A stretch of DNA of 64,000 nt from Takakia lepidozioides (lineage: Eukaryota; Streptophyta; Takakiopsida; Takakiales; Takakiaceae): the NCBI GenBank assembly GCA_030704615.1, contig CM060732.1, positions 23,374,001 through 23,438,000 on the forward strand, in the 5' to 3' direction. The translations under genes were made by a program, and so were the position numbers. Position 1 is the first letter of the stretch, and each line of letters opens with the position of its first letter. The notes under the pieces are model-generated. The model saw only the letters and a program-made list of their open reading frames with translations. It had not been told where the DNA came from and searched no databases. Positions 44,759 to 57,189 of the stretch are shown here, in pieces.

Positions 44759-47700
44759 ACAATATACTCATAAGATGTTGTTTGCCATAGCCTTGTGGCC
44801 ATTGACCCCACGCCCAGTTTGAGCGGAACGAGAGATAGAGAGAGAAGAGAGAGAGAGAGAAATGTACTCACAAGACCTTGTTTGCCGTAGCCTTGTGGCC
44901 ATAGACCCCATGCCCCCAAACTGGACACGGGGCATATAACAAGGCTACGTCTTATGAATACATTCTTCCCTCTTGTTCTGCCCAAAGAGGGAAAACCAGA
45001 GGGAAGAGAGAGAGAGAGAACGTACTCATAAGATGTTCTTTGCCGTAGCCTTGTGGCCATAGACCCCACACCCAGTTTGGGTGGAACGAAAGGGAGCAGA
45101 CACTACCTGCTCACACTGGGACTGGGACTTACCATGATTCTATACAATTGTTGGGCTTTTCAGATCTCCTCTAGAAAGTCCTTCATGCAAGCTTGTGTGT
45201 CAGTCTGCTGTGTCATCTGCCCAGCAGTCAGACCCAACATGGCCAGGCTTTAGGCTCATAGCCTCGGGATTCTGGTAGTTGGTGAACAGAGATGCAGGGA
45301 CTATGTTCTTGATGTACCTGAAGAGGTCACTCTTTGATGAGTAGGCCCCTGATATTGAGTCAGAAAATGGATATTATCCTCAGTCTGCCCTCACATTGGG
45401 CAACGGGGATTGGGAGAATGTACTCGTAAGACACTTGCTGTAGCCATAGACCCCCAACAGCCATTTTTGAAAGGTGGTGTCAGGACAAATCATTTACTCG
45501 AGATTTTGAAAGTTGGTGAACAGAGGTGCAGGGACTATGTCATAGATGGCCATGTTGATCCCTCTGCAGTGGAAAACTTAGTGAGACCCAACACTTTGCA
45601 CTTGCCAGATTGAACAGCTTTTTGGATATGTGTATCCCAATTACAGTTGGAGGAAAACTCAACGCCCAGGTATGTGTAGGAAGGGAGGACAAAAATCTCT
45701 TGGCTTCCCCATTGCCACTTGAGGTCACCTCATCCCTCCCCTCTGTGGTTGAATGCCACCACTGCGCATCTACTGAGGTTAGCCTCTAGCCCCCAAAGGT
45801 CAAAGTATCTCTTTGCGGAATCAATCAACTCCTGAAGATTGGATGGGGTCTCCCCTATGCCTGCGAAGTCATCCGCCAACATCAGGGCTGGTATGGTGGC
45901 ATCACCCACCCTTAACCCAAATCCCTCACTTTCCACATCCTCGAGAAGTTGATACATGAAAACATTGAAGAGTAGCAGGGAGAGGGTACATCCTTGAGCT
46001 ACACCTTGTTAAGAAGTTAGACTTCTGTCCATTAGCAGTGACACAGCTGGTGGTGTGAACATACAAGTTATGGACAACTCTCCACATCTTCCCTTGATCC
46101 CAGATGACCAGAGTTGCAGCCATAGACCATCTCTCCACACTGTGTTACAAGCCTTTTCGACATCCAAGAAAAAGACAGAAGTGGGTTTCCCTTCTTTTCT
46201 CCTTCCCTGGATAATCTGGCTTAGAGTGAAGATATGATCCACGCAGCCTTCATGGAAGCAACCTCTAGTCTCCAGATCAACCTCAAGACAGTCAGGGGCG
46301 GATCCCACTAGTATGACTTATGTTGGAACAGACAATTGAGAGACAGAGACAGAGACAGAGACAGAGAGAGTTGGGAAGACTTTTTCTTCTTTCTGGGGCA
46401 AGGGGCATATGATGTTGGCTATGTGTTGTCACATCAGCCTTGGAAGATTTCTTTCACTTTTCTGCAAGAATTTGGGCTATCCCGTTCTCTTGATTGTGCC
46501 AAAGCATAAGATGTCTTGCCACATTGCTCTCACTGATCATATAGGAACTGTGGTGCTCCTGGATTGTTAGTTTCTATGTTCTCATCTTTGCCTCGACTTT
46601 GGGGGACTTGACTATCCTGCTCTGTCTTGGAAATTGAAGTTACTGAGCACATACTGGACCTCTTTTTCTTCTCTATCTCGTAATATCCTGTCTTTTGTGT
46701 TGGGCCCTTGTTTCGCAGATGATGAAGGAATCACAGAGTAAGGACAACATCACCGTGCGTTGGGATGTTGGTCTTAATAAGAAGCGTGTTGCATATTTTG
46801 TCTTCCCAAAGGTCAGCACTGACCCTGAATTGCTCATTAGGTGAACTGTTCCTCTTCTACCCTCTGTCCTTTGTGACTGCAATCCTGAGCCTTGGGGGCA
46901 TATGAGACTCTGCTTTGTACCTTAGTTGCTTGTGGTGTCTGTTGTTTCAGGAGGACAATGAGCTGCGGTTGGTACCGGGAGATGAATTACGGCTACGGTA
47001 CCTTGGGGATGGAACCCATTCAGGCTGGCAGTCAGTTGGCCATGTGGTAGGAGCCTTTGTGGGGTGTTCGTACTTTTTCTATTTCTGTCCCTGTGATTGC
47101 TAGTTTTAATAAGATTTTGTGTGTTCTGACTGTGACAGTTCAGTTACATATTTATCTATGACCACAACGCAAACAATGTCTTATGAGTACATTTATCTAC
47201 GCATATAATGGTGAAATGTCAGAAGCAATACAGGTTTTGTGTGAGATGGTTTTTATCAGTCTTTTCAATTTATGTGACAAAGTTTGTTGGAATGCCCATC
47301 AAATGGCTTTTGGATCCCAGGAAAAATGGCACTTTTAGAGAGCCCTACATATTCTCAGTATCCCTTGGTCTATACAAAATGAAATAGAGAGATTGGAAGC
47401 AAACATGATGTTGGCAGAGATATTGTGGAGGCATGTGAAATGAAAGTTTGCTTGATTAGCTGACTCTATCATGGATTCGTGAGGTCTCAGATCAAGCTGA
47501 CTGCGCAAGAGGAGGTGGCTCTTGAATTGCGAGCGAGCCAGGTATGTTTTACCAATCTTGTAGTCCTGAAAACTAGTTGTTGGCTTGGAGTATCAACAGT
47601 CAACTTGAATGAATGGTATAGGGCTAATATTATACTCTGAAGCTCCTATGGTTTGATGGGAACTTCCTAGGGCTCAGTGGTGCTTCCATAGCAAAGAAGT

Positions 47701-50700
47701 CGTATTCTTTTTTTTGAAGCAGCTTTTGTTCCATCATTTTTTTGGACCATCTGTCCTATTTGTAACATGCATACTGGCTTCTCAGAAAGTTACTGCTGAT
47801 TGTTAGAGAGCACCAGCACTAGGTGTGGCAAAGAGGAACTCATGTCTCTTGGTGTGGTAGCACTGCAGGGGGTCCCCATCGATGTCAACCACAATTTCAG
47901 TGTGGACTTTGTGTGGAAAAGCACCAGCTTTGATCGGATGCAAAGCGCCATGAAGACCTTTGCTGTTGATGAGACTAGTGTCAGTGGGTAAGGAGGATTC
48001 AGTTTTGCTCGTGTGCCTGTGTCTCCCTCTCGTGCACTTCCATCTCGCTGTTATTTACGACTGTCATCCTGGCTTATTTACTGCACGAGGTTGTTTGAAT
48101 GCTGGCAGGTATATCTACCATCGGCTTTTGGGACATGAGGTTGAATTGCAAACAGTTCGCAACACACTTCCTCGTCGATTTGGAGCTGCAGGGCTCCCTG
48201 AATTGAATGCCTCACAGGTATCATATTCTTCTCTGGTTGGAGTTTTGAGACCTGTATTTTGTGATTTCAGCTTGTCACCCCTAGCAGGTTCAGCTACAAC
48301 TGGCTTACAAGCGGATGCAGCTGAAGTTTAAAGCACAATTTTTTTTTCATTTCAGTCTCATAAATGAGACTATCCTTTGTCCACCCACCTCCACATGGTG
48401 ATATCAACTATCAAAATGAAGTATTTTCTGGATATTTGCTGAGTAGTCGAGCATCCTATCAGTGCCTGAATGAAAAGCCCGTGCATCTTCTTAAAGTGGT
48501 CTTTTCTTTTGCATCTTTCACAAAATCTCAATTGTGAAGCCAAAATCAGAGGTCAACCAATAGCAGCATTGATCCATCACTTTGCATTTTGTAAAATGTG
48601 TGCCGGATCAAAATGGCTTATAGTCTGGATATATGGGCAGGTATTTGCTGTCAAGAGTGTGTTACAAAAGCCAGTGAGCCTTATTCAGGGTCCTCCCGGA
48701 ACGGGCAAAACAGTTACATCTGCAGCCATAGTTTATCATCTGGCAAAGCAAGGGCAGGGTCAGGTATTCTGTGTGAACTGTTGGTCTTTGACTTATTTTA
48801 TGAATTCCGTGGTTGTTTCCTCTAGTGAGGGCTCGCATGGTTACTCTCTGCCTCTTTGAAGTGTCCGTGTGTTGACTAGATTGATTTAGGCAAGGATGCT
48901 GTGGTCATGTATTTCACAAGAACTTGATTTATCCATTGACAGTCTCTGGAGGTGTTTTGAGATGGGTTGCTGATCCTTTAGGGTTGAAGAGGTTTTTGTG
49001 CAGCTGACCTCTTATTGTTACTCTTTGAGACTGATTTTGGAATTCATAAACAGGTTTTAGTCTGTGCCCCAAGCAATGTGGCGGTGGACCAACTCGCAGA
49101 GAAAATCAGTGCAACTGGTCTCAAGGTGTAACTTCTTGTCGAGGCGTGCCTGCCTAACCTGTGGCTCCCTTATACCTACAGATTGAAGTTGGCAGACAGG
49201 CTTGTAGAACCTTTTGTGAATGAATTCTGGTGTGCTATTGGAAGTTCTAGAGGACTTATAATTTGAGTAGAAATTACAACTGCCTTCATGGAAGCTATCA
49301 TGTACAGTATACAGAAATTCCTTTTTGAAGGGTTCTACTTTAGATTCTATGTTGGACCGTCAACTCCAATGCTACACCATGCGTCATACTTTGACCATAC
49401 CACCTTGCAAGCAATGTAAGGCATTTGTTGTGGGGTGTTTAAGTCATTGGTGCATAATCCAACTTATGCATTTAGTTTTTGGGGGGTTTGACTGGTTGCT
49501 TGTTAAATTTCGCTGAGCTGTACAAGTACTACCAAGTCGAAATTGGGCAAAGGTTTGTGAGGTGGTGACAATGTGTCCACTAACTTTTAGCTTTTGGCAA
49601 CTTCAAGTTCTACCCTCAGCAATATTCTAGTACAGAGCAAATTCCTCCATGTCCAAATGTGAAGAGTGCATATTTTGGATGACTCGGGCATGCAGGTGGT
49701 GAGATTGTCTGCAAAGTCAAGGGAGGCAGTAAGCTCTCCAGTGGAGCATCTCACTCTGCATTACCAGGTACTTGTTGAAACTGCTGCTTACTTCTGTGGT
49801 GTTTGTGAGGAGGTTACAATATTAGCAGTTCTACACTGTAAGACGCTTGTGATATTCTGCTCTGTGGGGAAGATAGAGAAATTTATTGTGTCCACACACT
49901 AAAACCACTGAACACAGCACAATGTTACATTGTAGAAGGGCAGACGGCTCATGCACATAGGCTTGCTAGAACTTTGGGTCCTGATAGCTGAAGTCTTATT
50001 TGAAATATAAGAGTGGATCTCGTAGTAGGCAATGCACGAGTTGTACGAGAAATCACTGCACACTGTGGGACTAAAGATCATGCAACGATTTGTGGGACCT
50101 GGATCCTTCCTGAGCTATTTGCTGGGTCAGGCAACGAGCCCTTGCTGGCACAGCCCATGTGGTGGTAACTACCGGAGCTGGTATAAGATGATGACCCTGA
50201 AGATTGCCCCATGGTCGAAGAGAAGAGTGTTCAAGTCGTAGACCTAGCTTCTTTTGTTACTCAAAAGACCGGTGTCACTGCTTTCCCCCATCAACTCTCT
50301 CCCCAAATTGCACAGGGTTGTATGAGGTATCAGTAACAATTATCAGAATGGAAGAGGTGGCTGAAGGTTAATCATTGTATCTGGGACGGCCCTGGTTAAC
50401 ACAAGCCCAATCTCACCACGGTTGGGGAAGTCAGACCCTAATGATCAAACGTGGATCCCAACAGGTCACAATGCAGTGGGAGCTAGGACTGAGGTGAATA
50501 GCCATTAATGCAGGGTGGTGTTGGGAATGCGTAACTATCTGCTTTGGTCTTGCAGTGGGCAAAAGAGAGAGCAAATGGAGATATCCTTGCACCCTGTTCA
50601 ACCATGGTATTAGTAGGGTGATGCTGCATATGACAGTTCAGCGTCTACCTATTATGCAGGGTATTGTATCTTCTTGGATTTGTGTTGGTTGGAAATTTGA

Positions 50701-53700
50701 GGTGCTGGAATGGTTGGGGACAGGTGAGACATTTGGACACAACGGACAAAAGTGAGCTACATAAGTTGCAACTTCTGAAAGACGAGCAAGGTCAGTTCCC
50801 CGCCAGCTCTCTTGCCCAGGTTCTTAAGTGTGCTGCTGCAAATTGTAATTTTTAGGCATTAGGCACCTGATATGGCAGGTTTGATGCAGGAGAATATTTG
50901 CATGTGTGTACCAGTGGGTATAGTCTGATACCAGAATGGCGGATTATTAACCGCACACCAGGTCTACCCAGCAACAAAGTTCATCTTCTGAAGATGGCTA
51001 CTGTATAGAAGTAAGGCAGTTGACTATGTAGAGTATCTGGAAATGTTGCTGGAGAATGTGGTGGAACATTGAACAAATTGGACCTTTGTTTAGGGGAGCT
51101 GTCGAGTGCTGATGAGAAGAAGTATAAGGCACTAAAGAGGGCGACAGAGAGAGAGATTGCACAGAGTGCAGATGTGATCTGCTGCACATGTGTGGGTGCT
51201 GGTGATCCCCGCCTGGCCAACTTTCGGTTCCGTCAGGTTTGCAACAGACATCATTGGAAGGCCTTAAGTGTTTCAGTGTACATGTTCTCTACTGGCTAGG
51301 ATACACAAGTTTGCATCAGTTGGTAGAGTGCCAGTAGCTTGGTATCTTATTTTGTCATGTCAAGGACTTCTAAGAATTCGTATGCTACCTAGATTGGCTC
51401 TCATGAAGTAGCGAATTAAACTGTCTTTACTGTTCATATTTGTGAATTGTATCAATAGTTAGAACAAGTTGCATAAGTTGAGATTTTTACACTTTGGTTG
51501 GCATTTGCAGGTGTTGGTAGATGAGTCAACTCAGGCAACAGAGCCAGAGTGTCTGATCCCTCTAGTTCTGGGTGCCAAGCAGGTATGTCTATTGCAGTCT
51601 TTTGAATATGCTGGAGTGAGTTCAACGCAAAGTTTTACTCACTCGTAAGTGTTGTTTGAACCAGACTGTCAATCCACTAGACCATCTGTCCTTGAGAAGT
51701 ATTAGCTACTACTGATTCTGAGCTTAATAAGCATCTAATCCAGGATCTAAATCTACTGTTGAGGTATTGTTGGCAGGTGGTGTTGGTTGGAGACCACTGT
51801 CAGCTAGGTCCAGTTATTATGTGCAAGAAGGCTGCACGTGCTGGCCTAGCACAATCTTTGTTTGAGCGCCTTGTATTGCTTGGGGTGAAGCCTATCCGTC
51901 TCCAGGTAAGCACCTCTCTTTTTTGTTCTGGACCTTTTTGTCAGCATATTTTGAGATATCAGGCTCGTCTCTTGTCTTCAATTTTGTGTTACTTCCAACT
52001 CATCATAGATAACAGTTGTCAAAACCTGTGAGATGAGCGAGTAAGACATTCCACAGTCATATTTGCTCTGGTGTCATATACACAGTAATAACCTAGCTTC
52101 ATTTCAGTCTTCATTAGAACACCTCCAAACTTTAGGTTTATATTCTTGATGTTTCCACAATCCAGATCTATCCCGCAAGAAAGAAATTAATGAACGACAA
52201 TGAAATAAGGACCTTATCAACCGCCATCATCCTGTGTGTGAGTGGGCAGGTGCAATACAGGATGCATCCATGTCTCTCTGAATTTCCATCCAACAGTTTC
52301 TATGAGGGAACACTGCAAAATGGGGTGACGATGACTGACAGACTCAAGTCACAGATTGATTTTCCTTGGCCTGTTCCAAATAGGCCTATGTTCTTCTATG
52401 TTCAGGTGACCCTCCATAGGTGCAAGGTGTTCATGCTATTCTCTTTGCAATGTATTTGAACTTATCAGTGTACTTTCTTTTGGCCTCCTTGTCTCCCGTA
52501 AGAGTTTTCAATAGGTTTGATTCCTGGCTTCTCTTTTTGTTGTCCAATATCGCTTGGAAGTCTATTATATAGCTCAGGTACTGGGCTTTTCTCACCTTCA
52601 ACAAGGCTCCGTTATTGGTCACCTTCCTTCTCCCTCTGACCCAAGTTTAGTGGTTTATGCAAATAATGTTGTCAATGGTAGAGAGGTGATTGGATTTGCA
52701 TTGTGTGTTGCTAATCAGATGGGGCAAGAGGAGATCAGTGCAAGTGGGACTTCATATCTGAACAGAACAGAAGCTGCGAACGTTGAGAAAATTGTCACAA
52801 CTTTTTTGAGGAGTGGGGTTATTCCAAGCCAGGTATTGATCTTTTCCGCTGTCCTTACAGATTGTTTGGAGGTAGTGCACCACTTTCGCCATCAATATCC
52901 TTCAGCTGTTTTTCGTACCTGCTGGTTCTGTGATGAGGAGTGGGTTTTACCAGCACGTCTAATTTTATCTGCAAGATTTGATCCGTTGGAAACACATATC
53001 TGAGCATGTCCTATGAGCTTGTGGCAGATGCAATTCTGGCATTCTGACTTATATCTGTTGTATTCGGTTGGGTTTAACCTGCCTGACACTGTTTGGTTGT
53101 CCACTGGTCCTCACCTGCTGTTGTCGGATGCTTGTCAATCATCAGCGAGTCTTGTTTTACTGTAACATCTGGATACTTCCTCATTTGTTTGTAATGATAC
53201 AGATTTGATCTATGTTGGTGTAGTTTCCAGTATCATGTGAGCTATACCTTAATTGTGTTGCATGAGTGCAAACTCAGTGACAGTGGAGAGACATCCTTTC
53301 ATCCTCTTGTTGAATTTTGGGAATGTGATCCAGATTGGCGTGATCACTCCATATGAAGGCCAACGTGCTTACATTGTAAACCACATGGCGAGAAATGGTT
53401 CTCTCCGTCAACAGCTTTACAAGGAGATTGAGGTACTACTATGATTATGGGGTTGTTTAGATCTTCCAGTCTGAAAAGGATGAACTGTTGCCAAGGTATG
53501 TGTGCATCAAATCTCTGTTTGTTGTACTCAATATATGCCATTGTTGGCAGGTTGCAAGTGTTGATTCGTTTCAAGGTCGAGAGAAGGACTTCATTATCCT
53601 TTCATGTGTGAGGAGCAATGAGCACCAGGTAAATTTCTTTCTTGTGCCGTGGTTTCTGTAATTTGTGGGTCACCCACTTCTGAAATTTATGTTGCTTTAT

Positions 53701-56700
53701 GTCATATTGTTAGGCTGGTGTTACTTATTTCTCTGGAGCTCTCTGTTTCTTTCAGTGTGAACAGACCTTATGCAGGCCTACACATTGTCAACTAGGGCAG
53801 AATAAAGCTATGTTTTGATGCCCGACTGCATTGTTAGTTATATTTCTCTATCCACTATCTCTTGATTTGGGGACAAGCTGCTTTATATCTTGGGAATGTT
53901 TTCTGGTGTGGAGAGACCGGTGGTGTATTGTGGATCACCAATGTTCAGATCTTTCCCATAGGGCAACTGGGTTCCCAAATCTCCCTGAAGGACTCCAAAG
54001 CCCCACACATTTGGTTATCAGTTGATCCAGTGACCCAACTGCATGAAATCCAATATACAACTATGTGGCTTTTTTTAAGGCTGCTTTGTGCCCTAACCAC
54101 TGGGCTATCTGTTGGATACTTCTATTTGTAGACGCTCAGACTTGCTTGCTAATTATTTTATTAGTTTTGTCAATCATGTGCAGGGCATTGGTTTCCTGAA
54201 TGATCCGCGGAGACTGAACGTTGCCTTGACACGTGCTCGCTTTGGAATTGTAATACTGGGCAACCCAAAGGTGCTCAGCAAGCAGCCTCTTTGGAATAGC
54301 TTGCTGACACATTACAAGGTGGGCAACATCCACCTTCTCTGTTTCTATGATCATACAGAGTGCACGCTTGTGTTTTTGGTCTAACAAACTTTGTTGGTGA
54401 AATTCAGGAACATGAGGTGTTGGTGGAGGGGCCCCTGGCCAATCTCAAGCAGAGCATGGTGCAATTTCAGAAGCCCAAAAAGGTTTTTCTCATCATAATT
54501 TCTTGGGTTAATGTATGCTTCTGTTCAAACGTCAAACCTGGCTGTAAAATGGTCTGGATAATGCAAGGAAAGCCTTTCGTTTTTACCTTGGTGTTAGGTT
54601 CTTAAGAGAATCAGTATGGTTCTTAGCAGTTCTGTTGTTACAGTCGTGAGTATCAATGTCTAACAAACATATCTTGGCTCCAACATGGCATAGCTACCAA
54701 TGTTACTCCTTGTAGGTCACTGTTTCGGAAGGGCCACTTTTTGCACCAGTGCTGATCAAGTCAAGACAGTCACCTTAGGTTCCTTGACGTGTGATTCTTG
54801 CACTTTGGTTCTGTCTCTGGACTCGAGTCTCAGCCGTTACAAGGTAAGTGCCCAGAAGCTCTAGTGTATTGAGGTGTTTCTGATTGATCTTTCAAATCAG
54901 GTGTACAATGATCGCCGTGTATACCCAGGAGGAGGGGGGCCCGCCTTGGGTCCTGGAGATGGATTTGTGCCAGCACTTACTGCAAGTGCAGCAGCAGGGG
55001 CAGCACCCCATGACCGTCGAAGTGGGCGTGGCCGTTCTGTTGATGGGCGAAGTGGTTTGTGTAACATTGCTTGTCTAATGTTGTTTGGTTTGCAAACTCC
55101 CCAAGCTCTCTTTTATTTTTTTCGCTTTGTTGGTAAGGAAAAGCAAACACTGAACAAAATCTTGTCTCTTTATCTCGCCTACCCCCCTTTCTGCCCTGGC
55201 AGGTGGTAGTGTCTGCTGATATGTCAGTATGTCTATGTCATTTGGACTCCTATATCCATGGTTCCATAATCTGCAGGTGGCGGGTATATGCCATTTGGTC
55301 CATTATCAAATGGGGGAGGGCACAAGTCAGGCCTCGCCCATCATGGGGGCCTAGCACCAGCACGAATCCCACATCCAGCATTCCCGGCTGCTCCTCACAC
55401 TCAGCCCTACGCCATTCCTTCCCGTGGAGGTATGCATGGTCCAATTGGGGGTGTCCCACAAGGTCCTCAGACTGGCAGCAGGGGATTTGGTGCGGGTCGC
55501 GGCAGTACTGGTGGCCCCATTGGAGGCCATTTGTCACATCACCATGGATCCCAGCAGCATGGAAGCCTCATAGCCGGTTTTGGTTTTGATGCGCTTGATA
55601 ATCCAGCCACTCAACCGTCTGTCGGGGGGCCACTATCACAGCAAGGATTAATGACACAGGTATTCATCCATGGTCTACTTTGTTTGTTGTTGGAAGCAGG
55701 TTAGAGTTGATGCAAGAGATGGATGTTGTTGCATCTATCGCAGCGCTGTTAACCCTTTCATTTCATTTTTTTCCATGGGGCAGATGCCTACACAAGGACT
55801 GAGCCAGAATCTGCGAGATGGACTTTCACTTGGTGGCATGTCTCAGGTATTTGTCTGTGGTTAACAGAGAGGGAGCATAGACTGTCACTTTTCAACTAGA
55901 AAGTTTTATGTGCTTAGCTTCCTACAATCACTTCAATCCTCTCCAATCCCAGTAACCTGGCCAGGATGGTAGTAGAGAACATGTGAGAAAGAAAGAGATA
56001 GGGTTGTCAGGTTGAAAAGAGAATTTCACAATCATTGCTTCAGCATCTTATGGCAGTAGACTGTGCTGCTGTTACAGTGTCATTCAAACAAGTTTCTTTC
56101 ACACATGCAATGTAGGTAATGGGAGATGTGAACTGTAACATGGCAGTGTTGTGTGTTATCCCATATGTTCTGTAACAATTTTGTTTCTTGCCTCTTCTCA
56201 GGATTTTTTGGGTGAAGACTTCAAATCACAAAGCTCACATGTGGCATACTCAGGCGTGGAGTTTTCTACGCAGGTCTTAAATTGATCCCTTCAAACATTC
56301 TTCACTTTGTGGTATGAAGCTGTTGAAAAATAGTTTCCCATGTTACAATCATCTTCCTAGATGGAGTTACAGTGCACAAAAAGTCGTGTGATGGTTGACT
56401 GCATTTTCACAGGCATCACAGGGGGCCTATGGAGTAGACTATGTGACCCAAGGAAGCCAAGGTGCTTTCACGAGTGACTTCATCAACCAAAACTCCCAAA
56501 ATGGTTACCCACACCTTTCTGGCGGGAATGAGTTTATCTCACAGGTAAAAATGTGATATAAGCTTCTGTGTGTTCATTTTCTGTCAGAACAGTTTCATAT
56601 ACTCTTGAACAAGCAAACTTCTTGTGGATGACTTGGTACATACTTCACAGGGCTTGTTTACACAGGTGGGCTTTGGTGAACGGACCCAGGACGGTCCTTC

Positions 56701-57189
56701 GACACAGTCCCAGTATGGCCTTGGAGGTCCGCTTCAATCTCAGGTAGGCAGAAATCTGGAACCCGTGATTGACCATCCTGTAAGCCTGAAGTAAACAGAA
56801 AGTGAGAGAGACATGCAAGGCCTCTTTGGATGAAGTTGGCAGCACTTGAACAGTAACCTCTCTTGCACACATACACACCATGTGAAGCAGTGCTCTTTTC
56901 CTTCACATTCTGTGAGCTTACTGAATAATTTGTGTTTGGGCAGAGTGCTTTGAAGGTGATTGAAAGTCACTGCTGGAGTGGATAGCTCTTTTGTGACTTC
57001 CCACTCATCCCTTTTATGATGAGGTGGACACTATAGATGATGCCTAATCACAAGAATATTGTTACCTTGTGGCAGGGAATAATGGGCCCGATGTATTCGC
57101 AACCATTCACACAGTACACTCAAGCCCTTCCCTCGCAACAGCACCAGCAGCAAGCAACACAGCACCAGCGCCACCACTACAATGGCTAA
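38767..57189 (+). CDS. UPF1: UPF1 RNA helicase, nonsense-mediated decay (29 exons, 1,259 aa)
   Basis: ATP-dependent 5'-3' RNA helicase that triggers decay of mRNAs with premature stops. Exons: 38767-39258, 39906-40157, 40896-41066, 41563-41613, 46719-46811, 46951-47046, 47491-47541, 47869-47987, 48109-48217, 48641-48763, 49054-49125, 49696-49767, 50724-50790, 51094-51236, 51511-51582, 51777-51905, 52250-52405, 52719-52832, 53334-53432, 53551-53628, 54184-54318, 54408-54482, 54901-55054, 55277-55659, 55784-55846, 56202-56273, 56413-56544, 56651-56743, 57076-57189. All GT/AG, phases consistent. N-terminal [16 protein letters not shown]; Cys/His-rich UPF2-binding domain from about 120 ([25 protein letters not shown]); Walker A GPPGTGKT 495-502; DEST 641-644; YRMHP 707-711; ALTRAR 867-872; Gly/Pro/Gln-rich tail with about two dozen SQ/TQ sites (SMG1-type phosphorylation targets). 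Near the 1,254 residues of Arabidopsis UPF1. Confidence 0.97.
41290..41430 (+). repeat. Two copies of the CGTAGCCTTGTGGCC dispersed repeat
   Basis: AGGACGTTGTTTGCCATAGCC at 41,287 (core GTTTGCCATAGCCTTGTGG) and GTTTGCCGTAGCCTTGTGG at about 41,378, each followed by a CCCCGCGCCCAG-like segment; the second continues to TTGAGCGGAACAAAG. They lie in UPF1 intron 4, upstream of exon 4 in the sense strand between exons 3 and 4. Confidence 0.75.
41847..43930 (-). mobile_element. LINE (family B), 5'-truncated, antisense in UPF1 intron 4
   Basis: Minus-strand RT of a non-LTR retrotransposon. Motifs in order: [20 protein letters not shown] (motif A), [20 protein letters not shown] (motif B), [12 protein letters not shown] (motif C), then [10 protein letters not shown] and a zf-RVT motif ([21 protein letters not shown], given here as CPAC...HFFYC, about 42,110-42,165). 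Frames shift several times. No endonuclease is readable. The 3' end carries the hairpin tail at 41,847-41,910, preceded on the plus strand by GA repeats. Confidence 0.85.
44711..44754 (+). repeat. (GA)n microsatellite in UPF1 intron 4
   Basis: 44-bp perfect GA repeat; more GA tracts lie at 44,838-44,860 and 45,006-45,020, each next to a dispersed repeat copy. Confidence 0.95.
44772..45460 (+). repeat. Cluster of CGTAGCCTTGTGGCC dispersed repeats
   Basis: Copies begin near 44,772, 44,875 and 45,030, with a shorter one near 45,420. Each reads ACTCATAAGA, GTTTGCCGTAGCCTTGTGG, CCATAGACCCC, CCCAGTTTG. Between the second and third, 44,918-45,000 holds an inverted partner (CAAGGCTACGTCTTATGAAT, then TTCTGCCCAAA), so a foldback can form. 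Confidence 0.75.
45170..46310 (-). mobile_element. LINE family A fragment, antisense in UPF1 intron 4
   Basis: The minus strand reads [40 protein letters not shown] and, after frameshifts, [20 protein letters not shown] (RT motif C region). 45,225-45,405 matches the region after the zf-RVT motif of the copy at 32,855-34,275. The order is scrambled by deletions; the endonuclease is missing. Confidence 0.78.
46337..46369 (+). repeat. (GACAGA)n microsatellite
   Basis: Short hexamer repeat in UPF1 intron 4, about 350 bp before exon 5. Confidence 0.85.

Noticed and set aside
54085-54115. tRNA or SINE on the minus strand (AGCCCAGTGGTTAGGGC)
   Set aside because: An A-box-like string is present but no B box follows at the right distance; at most a SINE remnant.
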